Shown: positions 26,457-36,376, numbered from the stretch's first letter. The stretch is DNA of 64,000 nucleotides from CAZNPH01 sp964574985 (GCA_964574985.1 CAZNPH010000007.1:62001-126000); one strand, 5' to 3'. Notes: a model not told the origin generated them from the sequence alone. Made by a program: numbers and translations.

Positions 26457-28203
26457 TGCACGTCGTTAAGAAATTTGAGGCAAATTTATAACTATAATCT
26501 TTTGCATCCAAGCGCTTGTTTCCAATCATTTTTGCCGTCGTGCCCGGCAAGCGGGCATGCCTTGCAGCACGGTACCTGCCATGAAGTTGCAACATCAAAA
26601 AAACCAGAACGAACAAGAGTCCGCTCACCAGAAAAAAAAACTTCCTGGAGAAAAAAAAGATGCTCATACAAACAATGATGCCGTAAACAAGGATCAATCC
26701 CTTCATGCCCAGGGATATCCCGGTGATCTCAGCGCCCGGAACAGATCCGGCAAAATCCACGCCCGTTTTCAGCAATCCGGTCACCACCTTAAAAAGCTTT
26801 CCTGCAAACATCCAGGGGAAACCGGCCAGTGACAGGATTAAAAACAATGCACCGCAATACAAAACGAGCGGAACCAGCAAAAAGACCAGGAAATTGCTCA
26901 GCAGGAAATACACGGGGAAATTCCCGAAATAATGAATGGCAAGTGGCATTGCGGCGATCTGTGCAGCAAGTGTGATGCTGGTTATGGACCGGATGCGTTT
27001 CAAAACGGTATTCCTGAAAGAGCCCGTGCGGTTGAACCGGGGATAATAAATGGCTATACCGGTCACTGCCAGATAACTGAGCTGAAATCCGGCATGCATC
27101 AACTGGTGTGGATCGATCAGCAAAAGGATCAGGCAGGAACCGCAGATGATATTGATCATATCCGGACTCCTCCCGGCCAACCGCGCAAGACTGTACATGG
27201 AGATCATCAGGGATGCCCGCAAAACCGAAGGGGATAATCCGGTCAGCAACGCATAGAAAGCCAAAAAAACAAGCATGATTCCAAACCGGATATATATTCC
27301 GCATGGAAAAACCTTCAGCAATCCCAAAACATGGTAAAGCACCCAGCATATCATCCCCACATGGAGTCCGGATACCGCCAGCACATGCATTACCCCGGCC
27401 CGTTCAAACCTTTCCCTGTTCGATTCTGCCATATCTTTTTTGAGTCCGAGCAACAAAGCCGCGGCAATATCCCGGTCATCCCTTTCCATTTCCACATCAT
27501 CAAGAATGGCTTTCAATTTTTTCCTGATCCCCGCCACGTATGCCTGCAATGAAAATCTTCCGGGACTGCCCACCGGCCGCCATGCATTGGAATCCGCATA
27601 AGCTGTCCAGTAAATGTGCCGGTGACCTAAATATTTGCGGTAATCAAATTCACCGGGATTCCCGGGCGGACTCACACATCCGGGATCGGCCCTGAAAATC
27701 AACACATCCCCCCATTGCAATTTCCCGGCTGCATTGCCTTTTTGTATATACAAAAGCATTTTCCCGCGAACTGCCTCCGTTGATTTCCCGTCCACGTAGC
27801 GGATACGGTTTACGGTCATTCGCATGGTTTTTGGCTTTGGCGAAAGATCGGAAACGATCCTGGCCATGATCCTGCCCGGCGGGATATCCCTGATCCGGGG
27901 ACAATCTGTTCTGATCATGAACAAAAGAGCCAGGAAAAGAAATGATACAATCCCGAATATTGATGTTTTCCCCGGTTGCCGGTCCGCCCTGCTCCGGAAA
28001 TAAAGAAATACCACAGCAACCACCAATGCCAGTCCGGCCACCAACACCACACCGGCCCTCATCGCCACTCCGGCCGGCAATGCCGTGTCCGCCATCATCA
28101 GATTACCCCTGCCGGGGCCGATCCGGAAACGGAGAAGTATACCCAGAATGCATGGCGGGAGCACCCTGGCAGCCGGTCTTCTTCCGATTGCCTGATAAAG
28201 CAT
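26395..28203 (-). CDS. comEC: ComEC/Rec2-family DNA-uptake channel, short C-terminus
   Basis: Inner-membrane competence protein, predicted to carry single-stranded DNA across the membrane. The 602-residue protein has N-terminal hydrophobic segments, a soluble DUF4131-like OB region (about 95-250) and the Competence domain. That domain carries the diagnostic HVLAVSGLHVGM near residue 295 and later SVLRASLMISMYSLARLAGRS. About eight more transmembrane segments follow. There is no metallo-beta-lactamase domain, as in many Bacteroidota. The last 40 or so residues (MIGNKRLDAKDYS...) are polar, unlike the family's usual tail, and are encoded over the trkA start. This suggests a lost original C-terminus or a frameshift near 26500-26560. 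Confidence 0.85.
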   Translation of the reverse strand: MLYQAIGRRPAARVLPPCILGILLRFRIGPGRGNLMMADTALPAGVAMRAGVVLVAGLALVVAVVFLYFRSRADRQPGKTSIFGIVSFLFLALLFMIRTDCPRIRDIPPGRIMARIVSDLSPKPKTMRMTVNRIRYVDGKSTEAVRGKMLLYIQKGNAAGKLQWGDVLIFRADPGCVSPPGNPGEFDYRKYLGHRHIYWTAYADSNAWRPVGSPGRFSLQAYVAGIRKKLKAILDDVEMERDDRDIAAALLLGLKKDMAESNRERFERAGVMHVLAVSGLHVGMICWVLYHVLGLLKVFPCGIYIRFGIMLVFLAFYALLTGLSPSVLRASLMISMYSLARLAGRSPDMINIICGSCLILLLIDPHQLMHAGFQLSYLAVTGIAIYYPRFNRTGSFRNTVLKRIRSITSITLAAQIAAMPLAIHYFGNFPVYFLLSNFLVFLLVPLVLYCGALFLILSLAGFPWMFAGKLFKVVTGLLKTGVDFAGSVPGAEITGISLGMKGLILVYGIIVCMSIFFFSRKFFFLVSGLLFVLVFLMLQLHGRYRAARHARLPGTTAKMIGNKRLDAKDYSYKFASNFLTTCNEDSDMRSRGSGVASCQNVV

Positions 28204-28359
28204 TATTAAACATTTGCCGGAATTCTATGTTTATAGAACCGGGAGATCAGCCCCTGATGATTTCAAATGGATATATTGGCTAATGTTGGGATTTTATAGT
28301 ATTTTTATCGTATTCCAGAAACCTATGTTGAATCTTCAAATATTCTAAAATCAACCGAT

Positions 28360-29373
28360 ATGATTAATCTGAAAACCACTTACCTGGGAATTGAACTGAA
28401 AAATCCCATCATCGCGGGAGCGAGCAATCTTGTATCGGACCCGGACAACCTGAAAAAACTGGAAGAAGCGGGAGCAGCAGCGATCGTATACAAATCCCTG
28501 TTCGAAGAACAGATCCAGTATGAAGCGGCCCAGATGGATGACGAATTGGAGGAGTATGCAGAGCGGAACGCTGAGATGGTCAGTCTGTTCCCCACCCTGG
28601 AACACGCCGGACCGAGGGAACACCTGATGAAGGTCAAAAAAGCCAGGGAAGCGGTTAATATCCCCGTCATTGCAAGTCTGAACTGTGTCCGGAAAGGCAC
28701 ATGGCTTGAATATGCCAAGTTGCTTGAAGATACCGGAGTTGATGCATTGGAAATGAATTTTTATGCCGTGCCTTCCGGATTTGATAAACCGGGCAGTGAA
28801 CTCGAAAAGGAACAACTGGACATACTCAGTGAAATAAAAAGCAGCATTTCCATCCCCATCAGCGTCAAGCTAAGTCCGTTCTACGCCAATCCCATGCACC
28901 TGATCGCCGGAATGGACAAAAAGGGGGTGGACGGATTCGTTCTGTTCAACCGTCTTTTTCAGCCGGACATCGATACCGGCAAAATGGAACATTATACACC
29001 TTTCAACCTGAGTGAAAAACCCGATATCCGGCTTCCCCTGAGATACGCAGGATTGCTGTACGGCAACATCAAGGCCAGCATATGCAGCAATACAGGAATA
29101 TACAACGGAACCGACGTGGCCAAGATGCTGCTTGCGGGAGCCGATTGTGTCCAGGTGGTCAGCACCCTGTACAAGAATAAGACCGGCTATATCGACAACA
29201 TGCTGAAAGACCTGAAAGATTGGATGGGATCCAAAAATTTCAGCTCATTAAAAGACATCAAAGGAAAATTATCGGCAAAAAACGTATCCGACCCATTCAT
29301 ATACAAGCGTGCACAATACGTGGACATCCTGATGAAATCGGGAGAGATTCTCAAAAAACAAAAACTGCGGTAA
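28360..29373 (+). CDS. Dihydroorotate dehydrogenase-like FMN protein
   Basis: FMN-dependent TIM-barrel protein of the class 1 dihydroorotate dehydrogenase/dihydropyrimidine dehydrogenase family, 337 residues. Visible elements are LGIELKNPIIAGASNLVSD at the N-terminus, VIASLNCVRKGTWLEYAKLLEDTG and DALEMNFYAVP in the active-site region, VKLSPFYANP with a conserved Lys, and the phosphate-binding SNTGIYNGTD and GADCVQVVSTL near the C-terminus. The middle region differs from PyrD and matches the group usually annotated 'dihydroorotate dehydrogenase-like protein'. Orotate synthesis should not be assumed. It stands alone, divergent from comEC. Confidence 0.85.
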   Translation: MINLKTTYLGIELKNPIIAGASNLVSDPDNLKKLEEAGAAAIVYKSLFEEQIQYEAAQMDDELEEYAERNAEMVSLFPTLEHAGPREHLMKVKKAREAVNIPVIASLNCVRKGTWLEYAKLLEDTGVDALEMNFYAVPSGFDKPGSELEKEQLDILSEIKSSISIPISVKLSPFYANPMHLIAGMDKKGVDGFVLFNRLFQPDIDTGKMEHYTPFNLSEKPDIRLPLRYAGLLYGNIKASICSNTGIYNGTDVAKMLLAGADCVQVVSTLYKNKTGYIDNMLKDLKDWMGSKNFSSLKDIKGKLSAKNVSDPFIYKRAQYVDILMKSGEILKKQKLR

Positions 29374-29382
29374 AGAAACAGG

Positions 29383-29949
29383 TCAGGATTTGCCCCCGGG
29401 CAACACCACAGGATAGCTCAATTCTGTTTTTCCCCCGGATATATTCCTCAGCTTCCCGTTGAGCATTTTGCGTTTCAGCGGGGGTAAATGATCAGTGAAC
29501 AACACTCCTTTGAGATGGTCCACTTCATGCTGGATAACCCTTGCCGGGATCCCTTCGAAATATTCATCGTGACCGTTGAGTTCCCGGTCATAATAACGGA
29601 GCCTGATCCTGGGTTTCCTTAAAATATTCTCCCTGACCTCCGGGATGCTGAGGCAACCTTCATTGAATAACCATTCCTCACCACTTTCCTCCATAATCTC
29701 CGGATTGATCAGGACTATTTTGAAATTGGCCAATTCTTCATCCGTCTCGTCGATCCCTGTTGTATCGATCACCACCAGGCGGATAGATTTACCGATCTGG
29801 GGTGCAGCCAATCCCACCCCGTCGGCTGATTTCATGGTCTCCTGCATATCGCTGATCAGCCGGTCAAGTCCGTCATAACCGGCTTCAATTTCGCGTGCCT
29901 GCTTTCGCAGAACCGGGGTACCATATAAATAAACAGGATAAATCATCAC
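29383..29949 (-). CDS. def: Peptide deformylase
   Basis: Removes the formyl group from the N-terminal methionine of new proteins. The 188-residue metalloenzyme has all three motifs: GVGLAAPQIG near residue 40, EGCLSIPE (metal-binding Cys) near 97 and QHEVDHLKG (two metal-binding His and the catalytic Glu) near 139. Its start overlaps the ruvX stop by 4 nt, so the pair is co-translated. The downstream end converges on the DHODH-like gene. Confidence 0.96.
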   Translation of the reverse strand: MMIYPVYLYGTPVLRKQAREIEAGYDGLDRLISDMQETMKSADGVGLAAPQIGKSIRLVVIDTTGIDETDEELANFKIVLINPEIMEESGEEWLFNEGCLSIPEVRENILRKPRIRLRYYDRELNGHDEYFEGIPARVIQHEVDHLKGVLFTDHLPPLKRKMLNGKLRNISGGKTELSYPVVLPGGKS

Positions 29950-30374
29950 AATGATCTGTTACGCATTTTTGAATCCAGATATGACTGCAGAATGATGACG
30001 GCGCTGACCTTGTCGGCAAGCCCTTTCCGGGAACGGCCTTTTTTTCTCAGCCCCCCGTCTCTCATTGCCTGCAATGCCATTTTCGAAGTGAACCGCTCGT
30101 CGAAAGTGACAAGCGGTATCTCCGCATATTTTTTTTTGAACCATCGTATAAATGGATCAATGTATTGAACAGCTTCCGAAGGCTGATTGTTCATTTGAAA
30201 AGGATATCCCACCACCACTTCATCCACCGTTTCTTTTTTCAGGTATTCTGAAATATATGCCCTGACCCCGGACTCGCTGACAGTGGCCAGCCCATTGGCG
30301 ATCATCCCCATGGGATCTGAAACTGCGATCCCTACCCGTTTCTTGCCGTAATCCAATGCCAGGATCCTGCCCAA
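29946..30374 (-). CDS. ruvX: Putative pre-16S rRNA nuclease / Holliday junction resolvase YqgF
   Basis: RNase H-fold nuclease of the YqgF/RuvX family, linked to 16S rRNA 5' maturation. The 142-residue protein shows ILALDYGKKRVGIAVSDP (first catalytic Asp), VTFDERFTSKMA (Glu) and ADKVSAVIILQSYLD (last Asp). It starts 63 nt downstream of the nifJ stop on the same strand. The spacer is AT-rich and shows no clear hairpin. Confidence 0.93.
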   Translation of the reverse strand: MGRILALDYGKKRVGIAVSDPMGMIANGLATVSESGVRAYISEYLKKETVDEVVVGYPFQMNNQPSEAVQYIDPFIRWFKKKYAEIPLVTFDERFTSKMALQAMRDGGLRKKGRSRKGLADKVSAVIILQSYLDSKMRNRSL

Positions 30375-30437
30375 TATTTATTTAAATTAATTTTAAATTA
30401 CAAAATTAATAAAATTCCCAAAACAAGAAAAAGGCAT

Positions 30438-33400
30438 TTATTTTCCCTCGTCGGAATAGTCCAGCGAGGCCAGACGCACATAATTCCTGTACCTCCATCT
30501 CGCATTTTCCTCGGCAGCCCTGAAGAGTCTTTCGGCTTCTTCAGGAAATGATTTCCTGAGCGATGTATAACGGACCTCGGAATTGAGGAAATCCTGGAAT
30601 TTATCCCAATCGGGTTCCTTGGAATCGAGCATAAAGGGATTCTTTCCCTCTTTCTCAAACCCGGGATCGTACCGGTAAAGCTGCCAGTAACCCGATTGAA
30701 CCGCGTTCTTTTCCTGTTCCTGGGTTTTTTCCATTCCCGCCTTCAGTCCGTGATTGATACAGGGTGCATATGCTATGATGATGGAAGGTCCCGGATAGGC
30801 CTCCGCTTCCCTGACCGCCCTGAACAACTGGGGCTGACTGGCACCCATGGCCACCTGGGCAATATACACGTATCCGTAGCTCATGGCCATCATGCCCAGA
30901 TCTTTTTTGCGTATTTTCTTGCCGGAAGCAGCAAACTTGGCCACCGCACCAGCAGGCGTTGCCTTTGAAGACTGTCCTCCGGTATTTGAATATACCTCGG
31001 TATCCAGCACAAGCATGTTCACATCTTCTCCGGAAGCAAGCACATGATCGAGTCCGCCATACCCGATATCATAAGCCCAACCGTCACCGCCTATGATCCA
31101 GACAGATTTTTTGATCAGGTACTGACTGAGCTCCATGATCTCTTTGGCCAGGGGATCCTTTTCTTTCTTCAGGGCATCCATAACTTTATGGCTGGCTGAC
31201 TCAGAACCCGCTGCATCATCTTTTGCCTCTATCCATTCCCTGAGCACTTCACGGGTTTTGCCGGAAACTTTTCCGTCATTGATCAGTAATTGCATCCGGT
31301 CTGCGATCCGTTCCCTCAGTTTTTTCACCCCAAGCGCCATTCCGAAACCGTATTCGGCATTGTCCTCAAACAGGGAGTTGGCCCAGGCCGGTCCTTTGCC
31401 CTGCTTGTTGACCGTATACGGGGTCGACGGGGCGGAACCTCCCCAGATCGAAGAACAACCCGTTGCATTGGCGATCATCATCCGGTCCCCGAACAACTGG
31501 GTGATCAGTTTGACATAGGGGGTTTCCCCGCAACCTGCACAGGCCCCGGAAAATTCAAACAAAGGTTGTGCAAACTGGCTGTTCTTGACCGTTTTGAATA
31601 TATCAATCCGGTCGGTCTTGGGCTTTATTTCGGATACCAGGTAATCCCAGTTTTTGGTTTCCTTCATCTGGGATTCCAGGGGCTTCATGACCAGTGCTTT
31701 CTCCTTGGCGGGACATACCTCCACACAATTCATACAACCCGTACAGTCCAGTACACTGACCTGGAGCCGGTAATGGAGTCCGTCCAGCCCTTTTCCCTTT
31801 GCCTCCAATGTTTCTGCTCCGTCCAGTGCTTTCAGTTCTTTCCCGTCCAGGAGGAAAGGCCGGATAGTGGCATGCGGACAAACATATACACATTGGTTGC
31901 ACTGGATACAGTTTTCGGGTATCCATTCAGGCACATCCACAGCAACGCCACGCTTTTCATATGCAGTTGTGCCCGGCGGAAAAGATCCGTCTTCGCGTCC
32001 TTTGAATGCACTGACCGGGAGATCGTCACCTTCCAGACGATTGATCACGTCGGCCACTTCACGTATAAACTCCGGACGGTTCTTATCTTCTTTTTCTTTC
32101 CTGGCATCGAGTTTTTCCCATTCCTTGAGTACTTCCACTTCTTCAAGTTCTTCTCCGCCGCGGTCTACCGCCGAATTGTTCATTTTCACGATCTCTTCCC
32201 CTTTCCGTGCGAAACTTTTTTCGATGAACTTTTTCATTTCCTTCACAGCCAGGTCGTAGGGAATGACTTCCGATATCTTGAAAAAAGCCGACTGCATGAT
32301 GGTATTGGTCCTTGAACCCAGTCCGATATCCTTGGCGATCCGGGTGGCGTTGATGATGTAAAATTTGATGTCATTCTCCGCCATGTACTTTTTCATATGG
32401 TCCGGAAGCCGTTTTATGGTTTCTTCCTTATCCCAGATGCTGTTCAGAAGGAAGGTACCGCCTTTTTTAAGCCCCCTCAGCATATCATACTTATCGATAT
32501 AGGAAGAAACATGGCAGGCAAGAAAATCGGGTGTGCTCACCAGATAGGTGGAACGGATGGGTTTGTCCCCGAACCGCAGGTGCGAAGTGGTGAGACCGCC
32601 TGACTTCCTTGAATCATAGGCAAAATAAGCCTGACAATATTTGTCTGTGGATTCCCCGATGATCTTGATCGAGTTTTTGTTGGCACCTACCGTTCCGTCG
32701 GCCCCGATCCCGTAAAACCTGGCTTCGAAAGTGCCTTCTGGAACCGCGATTACGTCTTCCTTCCAGGGAAGTGAAGTATGTGTAACATCATCGTGGATGC
32801 CCACGGTAAACTTGTTTTTCGGTTCGTTTTGCTCCAGATTGTCGTACACGGATATGATCATGGCCGGGGTTGTATCCTTGGAACTTAGTCCGTACCGCCC
32901 CCCGACAACCAAAGGCGCATTCTTGTCACCGAAAAACAGGTCCCGGACATCCAGGTAAAGAGGTTCTCCGTTGGCACCGGGCTCTTTTGTGCGATCCAGC
33001 ACGGCAATCCGTTTCACTGACTTCGGAAGCACTTTATTAAAATATTTGGCACTGAAGGGCCGGTACAAATGAACTGTGATCAATCCCGCTTTGCGGCCGT
33101 TTTTGTTAAGATAATCAATGGTTTCACAGATGGTTTCGGTTACCGATCCCATGGCCACAATGATATTCTCCGCATCAGGTGAGCCATAGTATGTGAAGGG
33201 ATGGTACTCACGGCCTGTCATCCTGGTGATCTCCCGCATGTATTCCTCAACAACATCCGGCACCACTTCATAAAAGGGATTACATGCTTCCCGGGCCTGA
33301 AAGAAAATGTCCGGATTCTGTGCCGTTCCCCGGGTTACCGGATGTTCAGGATTCAGTGCATTATCCCTGAATGCCTGCAATGCTTTCCAGTCGATCAGAT

Positions 33401-33986
33401 CTTTCATGTCTTCGTTTTCGAAAGCTTCGATTTTCTGCAATTCATGGGAACTGCGGAAGCCATCGAAAAAATGCAGGAACGGAATCCTGGATTTGATGGC
33501 CGACAAATGAGCAACCCCTCCCAGGTCCATGATCTGTTGTATACTTCCTGTAGCCATCAATGCAAAGCCTGTGTTCCGGGTGCTCATCACATCGCTGTGA
33601 TCACCGAAAATGGAGAGGGCCTGGGTGGCAACACTCCTGGCGGATACATGAAAAACGCCGGGCAACAGTTCCGCGGCGATCTTGAACATGTTGGGGATCA
33701 TCAGCAACAACCCCTGGGAAGCGGTGAATGTAGAAGTGAGGGCGCCGGACTGCAGCGAGCCGTGGACTGCTCCCGAAGCACCACCCTCCGATTGCATTTC
33801 GGTAACGGTTACGGTTTCTCCGAAAATGTTCTTTCTCCCGAAGGCAGCCCATTCATCGATATTTTCGGCCATATTGGAAGACGGGGTGATTGGATAGATC
33901 GCGGCAACCTCGCTGAACATATAGGCCATATGGGACGCGGCCTGGTTGCCGTCGCAGGTAATGAAATTCTTTTTCTTTGCTGTCAT
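30438..33986 (-). CDS. nifJ: Pyruvate:ferredoxin (flavodoxin) oxidoreductase
   Basis: Single-chain PFOR that converts pyruvate and CoA to acetyl-CoA, CO2 and reduced ferredoxin, a mark of anaerobic metabolism. It is 1182 residues from the ATG at 33986, the family's normal length. Domains in order are the alpha-like N-terminal domain (ITCDGNQAASHMAYMFSEV, YPITPSSNMAE), transketolase-like domain II, gamma-like domain, and a dicluster ferredoxin domain with CIQCNQCVYVCP and CTGCMNCVEVCP (near residue 690-760). Last comes the TPP domain with CAGCGETPYVKL and GDGWAYDIGYGGLDHVLASG. Upstream in-frame TTG codons add only nine residues and are not needed. It lies between rho and ruvX on the same strand. 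Confidence 0.96.
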   Translation of the reverse strand: MTAKKKNFITCDGNQAASHMAYMFSEVAAIYPITPSSNMAENIDEWAAFGRKNIFGETVTVTEMQSEGGASGAVHGSLQSGALTSTFTASQGLLLMIPNMFKIAAELLPGVFHVSARSVATQALSIFGDHSDVMSTRNTGFALMATGSIQQIMDLGGVAHLSAIKSRIPFLHFFDGFRSSHELQKIEAFENEDMKDLIDWKALQAFRDNALNPEHPVTRGTAQNPDIFFQAREACNPFYEVVPDVVEEYMREITRMTGREYHPFTYYGSPDAENIIVAMGSVTETICETIDYLNKNGRKAGLITVHLYRPFSAKYFNKVLPKSVKRIAVLDRTKEPGANGEPLYLDVRDLFFGDKNAPLVVGGRYGLSSKDTTPAMIISVYDNLEQNEPKNKFTVGIHDDVTHTSLPWKEDVIAVPEGTFEARFYGIGADGTVGANKNSIKIIGESTDKYCQAYFAYDSRKSGGLTTSHLRFGDKPIRSTYLVSTPDFLACHVSSYIDKYDMLRGLKKGGTFLLNSIWDKEETIKRLPDHMKKYMAENDIKFYIINATRIAKDIGLGSRTNTIMQSAFFKISEVIPYDLAVKEMKKFIEKSFARKGEEIVKMNNSAVDRGGEELEEVEVLKEWEKLDARKEKEDKNRPEFIREVADVINRLEGDDLPVSAFKGREDGSFPPGTTAYEKRGVAVDVPEWIPENCIQCNQCVYVCPHATIRPFLLDGKELKALDGAETLEAKGKGLDGLHYRLQVSVLDCTGCMNCVEVCPAKEKALVMKPLESQMKETKNWDYLVSEIKPKTDRIDIFKTVKNSQFAQPLFEFSGACAGCGETPYVKLITQLFGDRMMIANATGCSSIWGGSAPSTPYTVNKQGKGPAWANSLFEDNAEYGFGMALGVKKLRERIADRMQLLINDGKVSGKTREVLREWIEAKDDAAGSESASHKVMDALKKEKDPLAKEIMELSQYLIKKSVWIIGGDGWAYDIGYGGLDHVLASGEDVNMLVLDTEVYSNTGGQSSKATPAGAVAKFAASGKKIRKKDLGMMAMSYGYVYIAQVAMGASQPQLFRAVREAEAYPGPSIIIAYAPCINHGLKAGMEKTQEQEKNAVQSGYWQLYRYDPGFEKEGKNPFMLDSKEPDWDKFQDFLNSEVRYTSLRKSFPEEAERLFRAAEENARWRYRNYVRLASLDYSDEGK

Positions 33987-34041
33987 TTTATTGTTGAATT
34001 GTTTATTGAACAAATATTGATTGATATCCCGGGAAAGATTA

Positions 34042-34049
34042 CAAAATTA
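34042..34049 (-). promoter_or_regulatory. Possible -7 element upstream of nifJ
   Basis: On the minus strand this reads TAATTTTG, matching TAnnTTTG, about 56 nt before the nifJ start codon. I could not find a convincing TTTG at the expected distance further upstream, so it is only a weak candidate. Confidence 0.3.
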
Positions 34050-34198
34050 AGATAAATGATTTATTTCATATATGAAAACTCCGGTTTTCAATAATTCATC
34101 ATTACTTCAAATAAGAAAACAGAATATCTGCTCCTCCACAGGCAGCAAAGGTGCCCGCAGACGAGGTATTTGAAAAAAGATGTTTAAAAACAGAAAGA

Positions 34199-36020
34199 TT
34201 ATCCGCTGTTCATGGAGATCAGGAATTCCTCGTTCGATTCGGTCTTGGCCATGCGGTCCCTGAGAAATTCCATGGCCTCCACCGGATTCATGTCCGCCAG
34301 ATAGTTCCTGAGGATCCAGATCTTGTTCATCATTTCCTTATCAAGCAGAAGTTCTTCGCGGCGGGTACTGGAAGCGTTGATATCCACGGCAGGCCACACC
34401 CGTTTGTTGGCCAGTTTTCTGTCCAGTTGCAGTTCCATATTTCCGGTTCCCTTGAATTCCTCAAAAATGACATCGTCCATTTTGGATCCGGTTTCCGTAA
34501 GGGCAGTGGCCAGGATGGTGAGCGAACCCCCGTCTTCGATCTTTCTGGCCGCACCGAAAAACCGTTTGGGTTTATGCAACGCATTGGCATCCACGCCACC
34601 GGACAGCACTTTCCCCGAGGCCGGGGCAATGGTATTGAAGGCTCTGGCGAGCCGGGTGATCGAATCCAGCAGGATAACCACATCGTGGCCGCATTCGACC
34701 ATTCTCTTGGCTTTTTGAAGGACAATGTTCGCAACCCGGACATGTCTTTCTGCCGGTTCGTCAAAAGTCGAGGAAATAACTTCGGCTTTTACATTCCTGG
34801 CCATATCGGTTACTTCCTCCGGCCGTTCGTCCACCAGAAGGATGATCAGGAAAACATCCGGGTGGCTGGCGGCAATGGCATTGGCAATTGCTTGCAAAAG
34901 AACAGTTTTACCGGTCTTGGGCTGGGCAACGATCAGCCCCCTCTGCCCTTTTCCAATGGGAGAGAACATGTCCACCACCCGGCAGGAAAGATTGGCCGGC
35001 TCTCCGCGCCTGACCAGGGTGAATTTCTCTTCCGGGAACAAAGGGGTCAGATAATCGAAAGGTACCCGGTCACGGATATACTCCGGATTTCTTCCGTTGA
35101 TCTCCTCCACTTTGATCAGTGGGAAATATTTTTCTCCGTCCTTCGGGGGCCTGATGGTCCCGGTCACCGTATCCCCCGTCTTGAGTCCGAACAACTTGAT
35201 CTGCGACTGTGAAACATATACATCATCCGGGGAATTGAGGTAGTTGTAATCCGAGGACCGCAAAAATCCATATCCGTCGGGCATGATCTCAAGAACCCCG
35301 GTTGCCTTGATTATGCCTTCAAAATCAAAGGTCTTGTCAACGCCCCTCCGGTCGTATTTTCTGTATTCCCGGGATTCCCTCTGTTCTCTTCCGTAATGGC
35401 TTTTTGTTTCTGTTTTTTCACGCGTTGTACGATCCTGGGCTTTCCGGATTTGCCGTTCATCTCCCCGCTGCTCCGTTTCCCTGACTTTTCTTCCGGCTTT
35501 ATGCCTGGCCGCAACCTGTTGTCCACTGTCCTTCTGTTGTCCACTGTCTTTCTGTTGTCCACTGTCTTTCTGTTGTCCACTGTCTTTCTGTTGTCCACTG
35601 TCTTNNNNNNNNNNNNNNNNNNNNNNNNNNNNNNNNNNNNNNNNNNNNNNNNNNNNNNNNNNNNNNNNNNNNNNNNNNNNNNNNNNNNNNNNNNNNNNNN
35701 NNNNTGCCTTTTCTCTCTTGTTTGACAAAGGTTTGCTGTTTTTCAGCCTGAACGGACTTAGCTGGAACACCTTCTTCCTGAACTGATGTTTTCTTCTTGG
35801 GAGGTCTTCCCCGTCTTTTCCGGGAAACTGTTTTTTCGCTTTTGGTTTCCTGCGGACGGTTGTCTTTTTTCTTCTCAGACATATTGATTGCCTGTTGATC
35901 CAGTATCCTGTAAATCAGATCCTGTTTCCTCAGCGTATCCGCCCTTTTAATATTCAGATCCTTGGCAATCTGTTTAAGTTCACCGACAAGCTTCTTGTTC
36001 AATTCAAGAATATCGTACAT
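34199..36020 (-). CDS. rho: Transcription termination factor Rho with repeat-rich insertion, interrupted by an assembly gap
   Basis: Hexameric RNA helicase that terminates transcription. From 36020 the N-terminal helical domain is LNKKLVGELKQIAKDLNIKR and onwards (about 7-45). A basic low-complexity region with an AT-hook-like RGRPPKKK follows (about 70-80), then the 100-N gap and tandem DSGQQK repeats. Next come the cold-shock RNA-binding domain (GVLEIMPDGYGFLRS) and the ATPase core with P-loop PKTGKTVLL, LLVDERPEEVTDM, LLDSITRLARAFN and SGGVDANALHKPKRFFGAAR. The two sides fall in different frames only because the gap is written as 100 bases. The visible coding bases sum to a multiple of three, so one intact frame needs a true gap length divisible by three. 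One gene, not two. Confidence 0.92.
35519..35604 (-). repeat. 18-bp coding minisatellite in rho (DSGQQK repeat)
   Basis: At least four full copies and a 14-nt partial copy of an 18-bp unit (plus-strand TTGTCCACTGTCTTTCTG) run up to the first N. The first copy differs at one base. In the rho frame each unit encodes Lys-Asp-Ser-Gly-Gln-Gln. No copy is visible on the other side of the gap, so the remaining copies lie inside it. Confidence 0.95.
35605..35704. other. Assembly gap (100 N)
   Basis: Exactly 100 Ns, a conventional placeholder for unknown length. It starts inside a tandem-repeat unit of rho, so the repeat array is the likely cause of the break. Confidence 0.98.
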
Positions 36021-36376
36021 AATTCTATGATGGATTAATAAATATCGAAATAATGAAAATTGATTGTATTATCTGATAAGTGCAATGTATTTGAAACTTA
36101 TTGTTGAATGCTTAAAGCGCATCTATCTTGTTAATCCGATGGAATTGATAAATATTAGTTGAAAAAATACGCTGGCAGACCGGTATATAAGGCAATTCAG
36201 ATCGGTAATACTTTGCAAGTATAAACATTTCAGAATAAATACCAAAAATTATTATCAATAAAAACTGCTGTGAGGCGGGTCAAAAATAATAAATTAAGAT
36301 AAACCAGTGTAACCAATTTGCTTTTTTTCCGTAAAAGTCTAAGCAATTGCTGTATCCCTAATCCTGCACCATCACC
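36021..36376. other. Divergent rho-rpoD intergenic region
   Basis: About 356 nt of AT-rich sequence between the divergent rho and rpoD genes. It must hold both promoters. A TAnnTTTG-form box on the minus strand (36281-36288) could serve rho, but I found no matching -33 box, and no convincing plus-strand promoter for rpoD. The phrase CGGTA-TATAA / CGGTA-ATAC recurs at about 36181 and 36203. No gene or RNA was recognised. Confidence 0.6.

Noticed and set aside
35519..35604. CRISPR-like array
   Set aside because: Units are directly tandem without spacers, 18 bp long and in frame within rho.
35499..36020. Separate 173-residue reading frame ending in RQWTTE repeats
   Set aside because: It is the N-terminus of rho read through the 100-N gap in the wrong frame. 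With a gap length divisible by three it joins the Rho C-terminal part.
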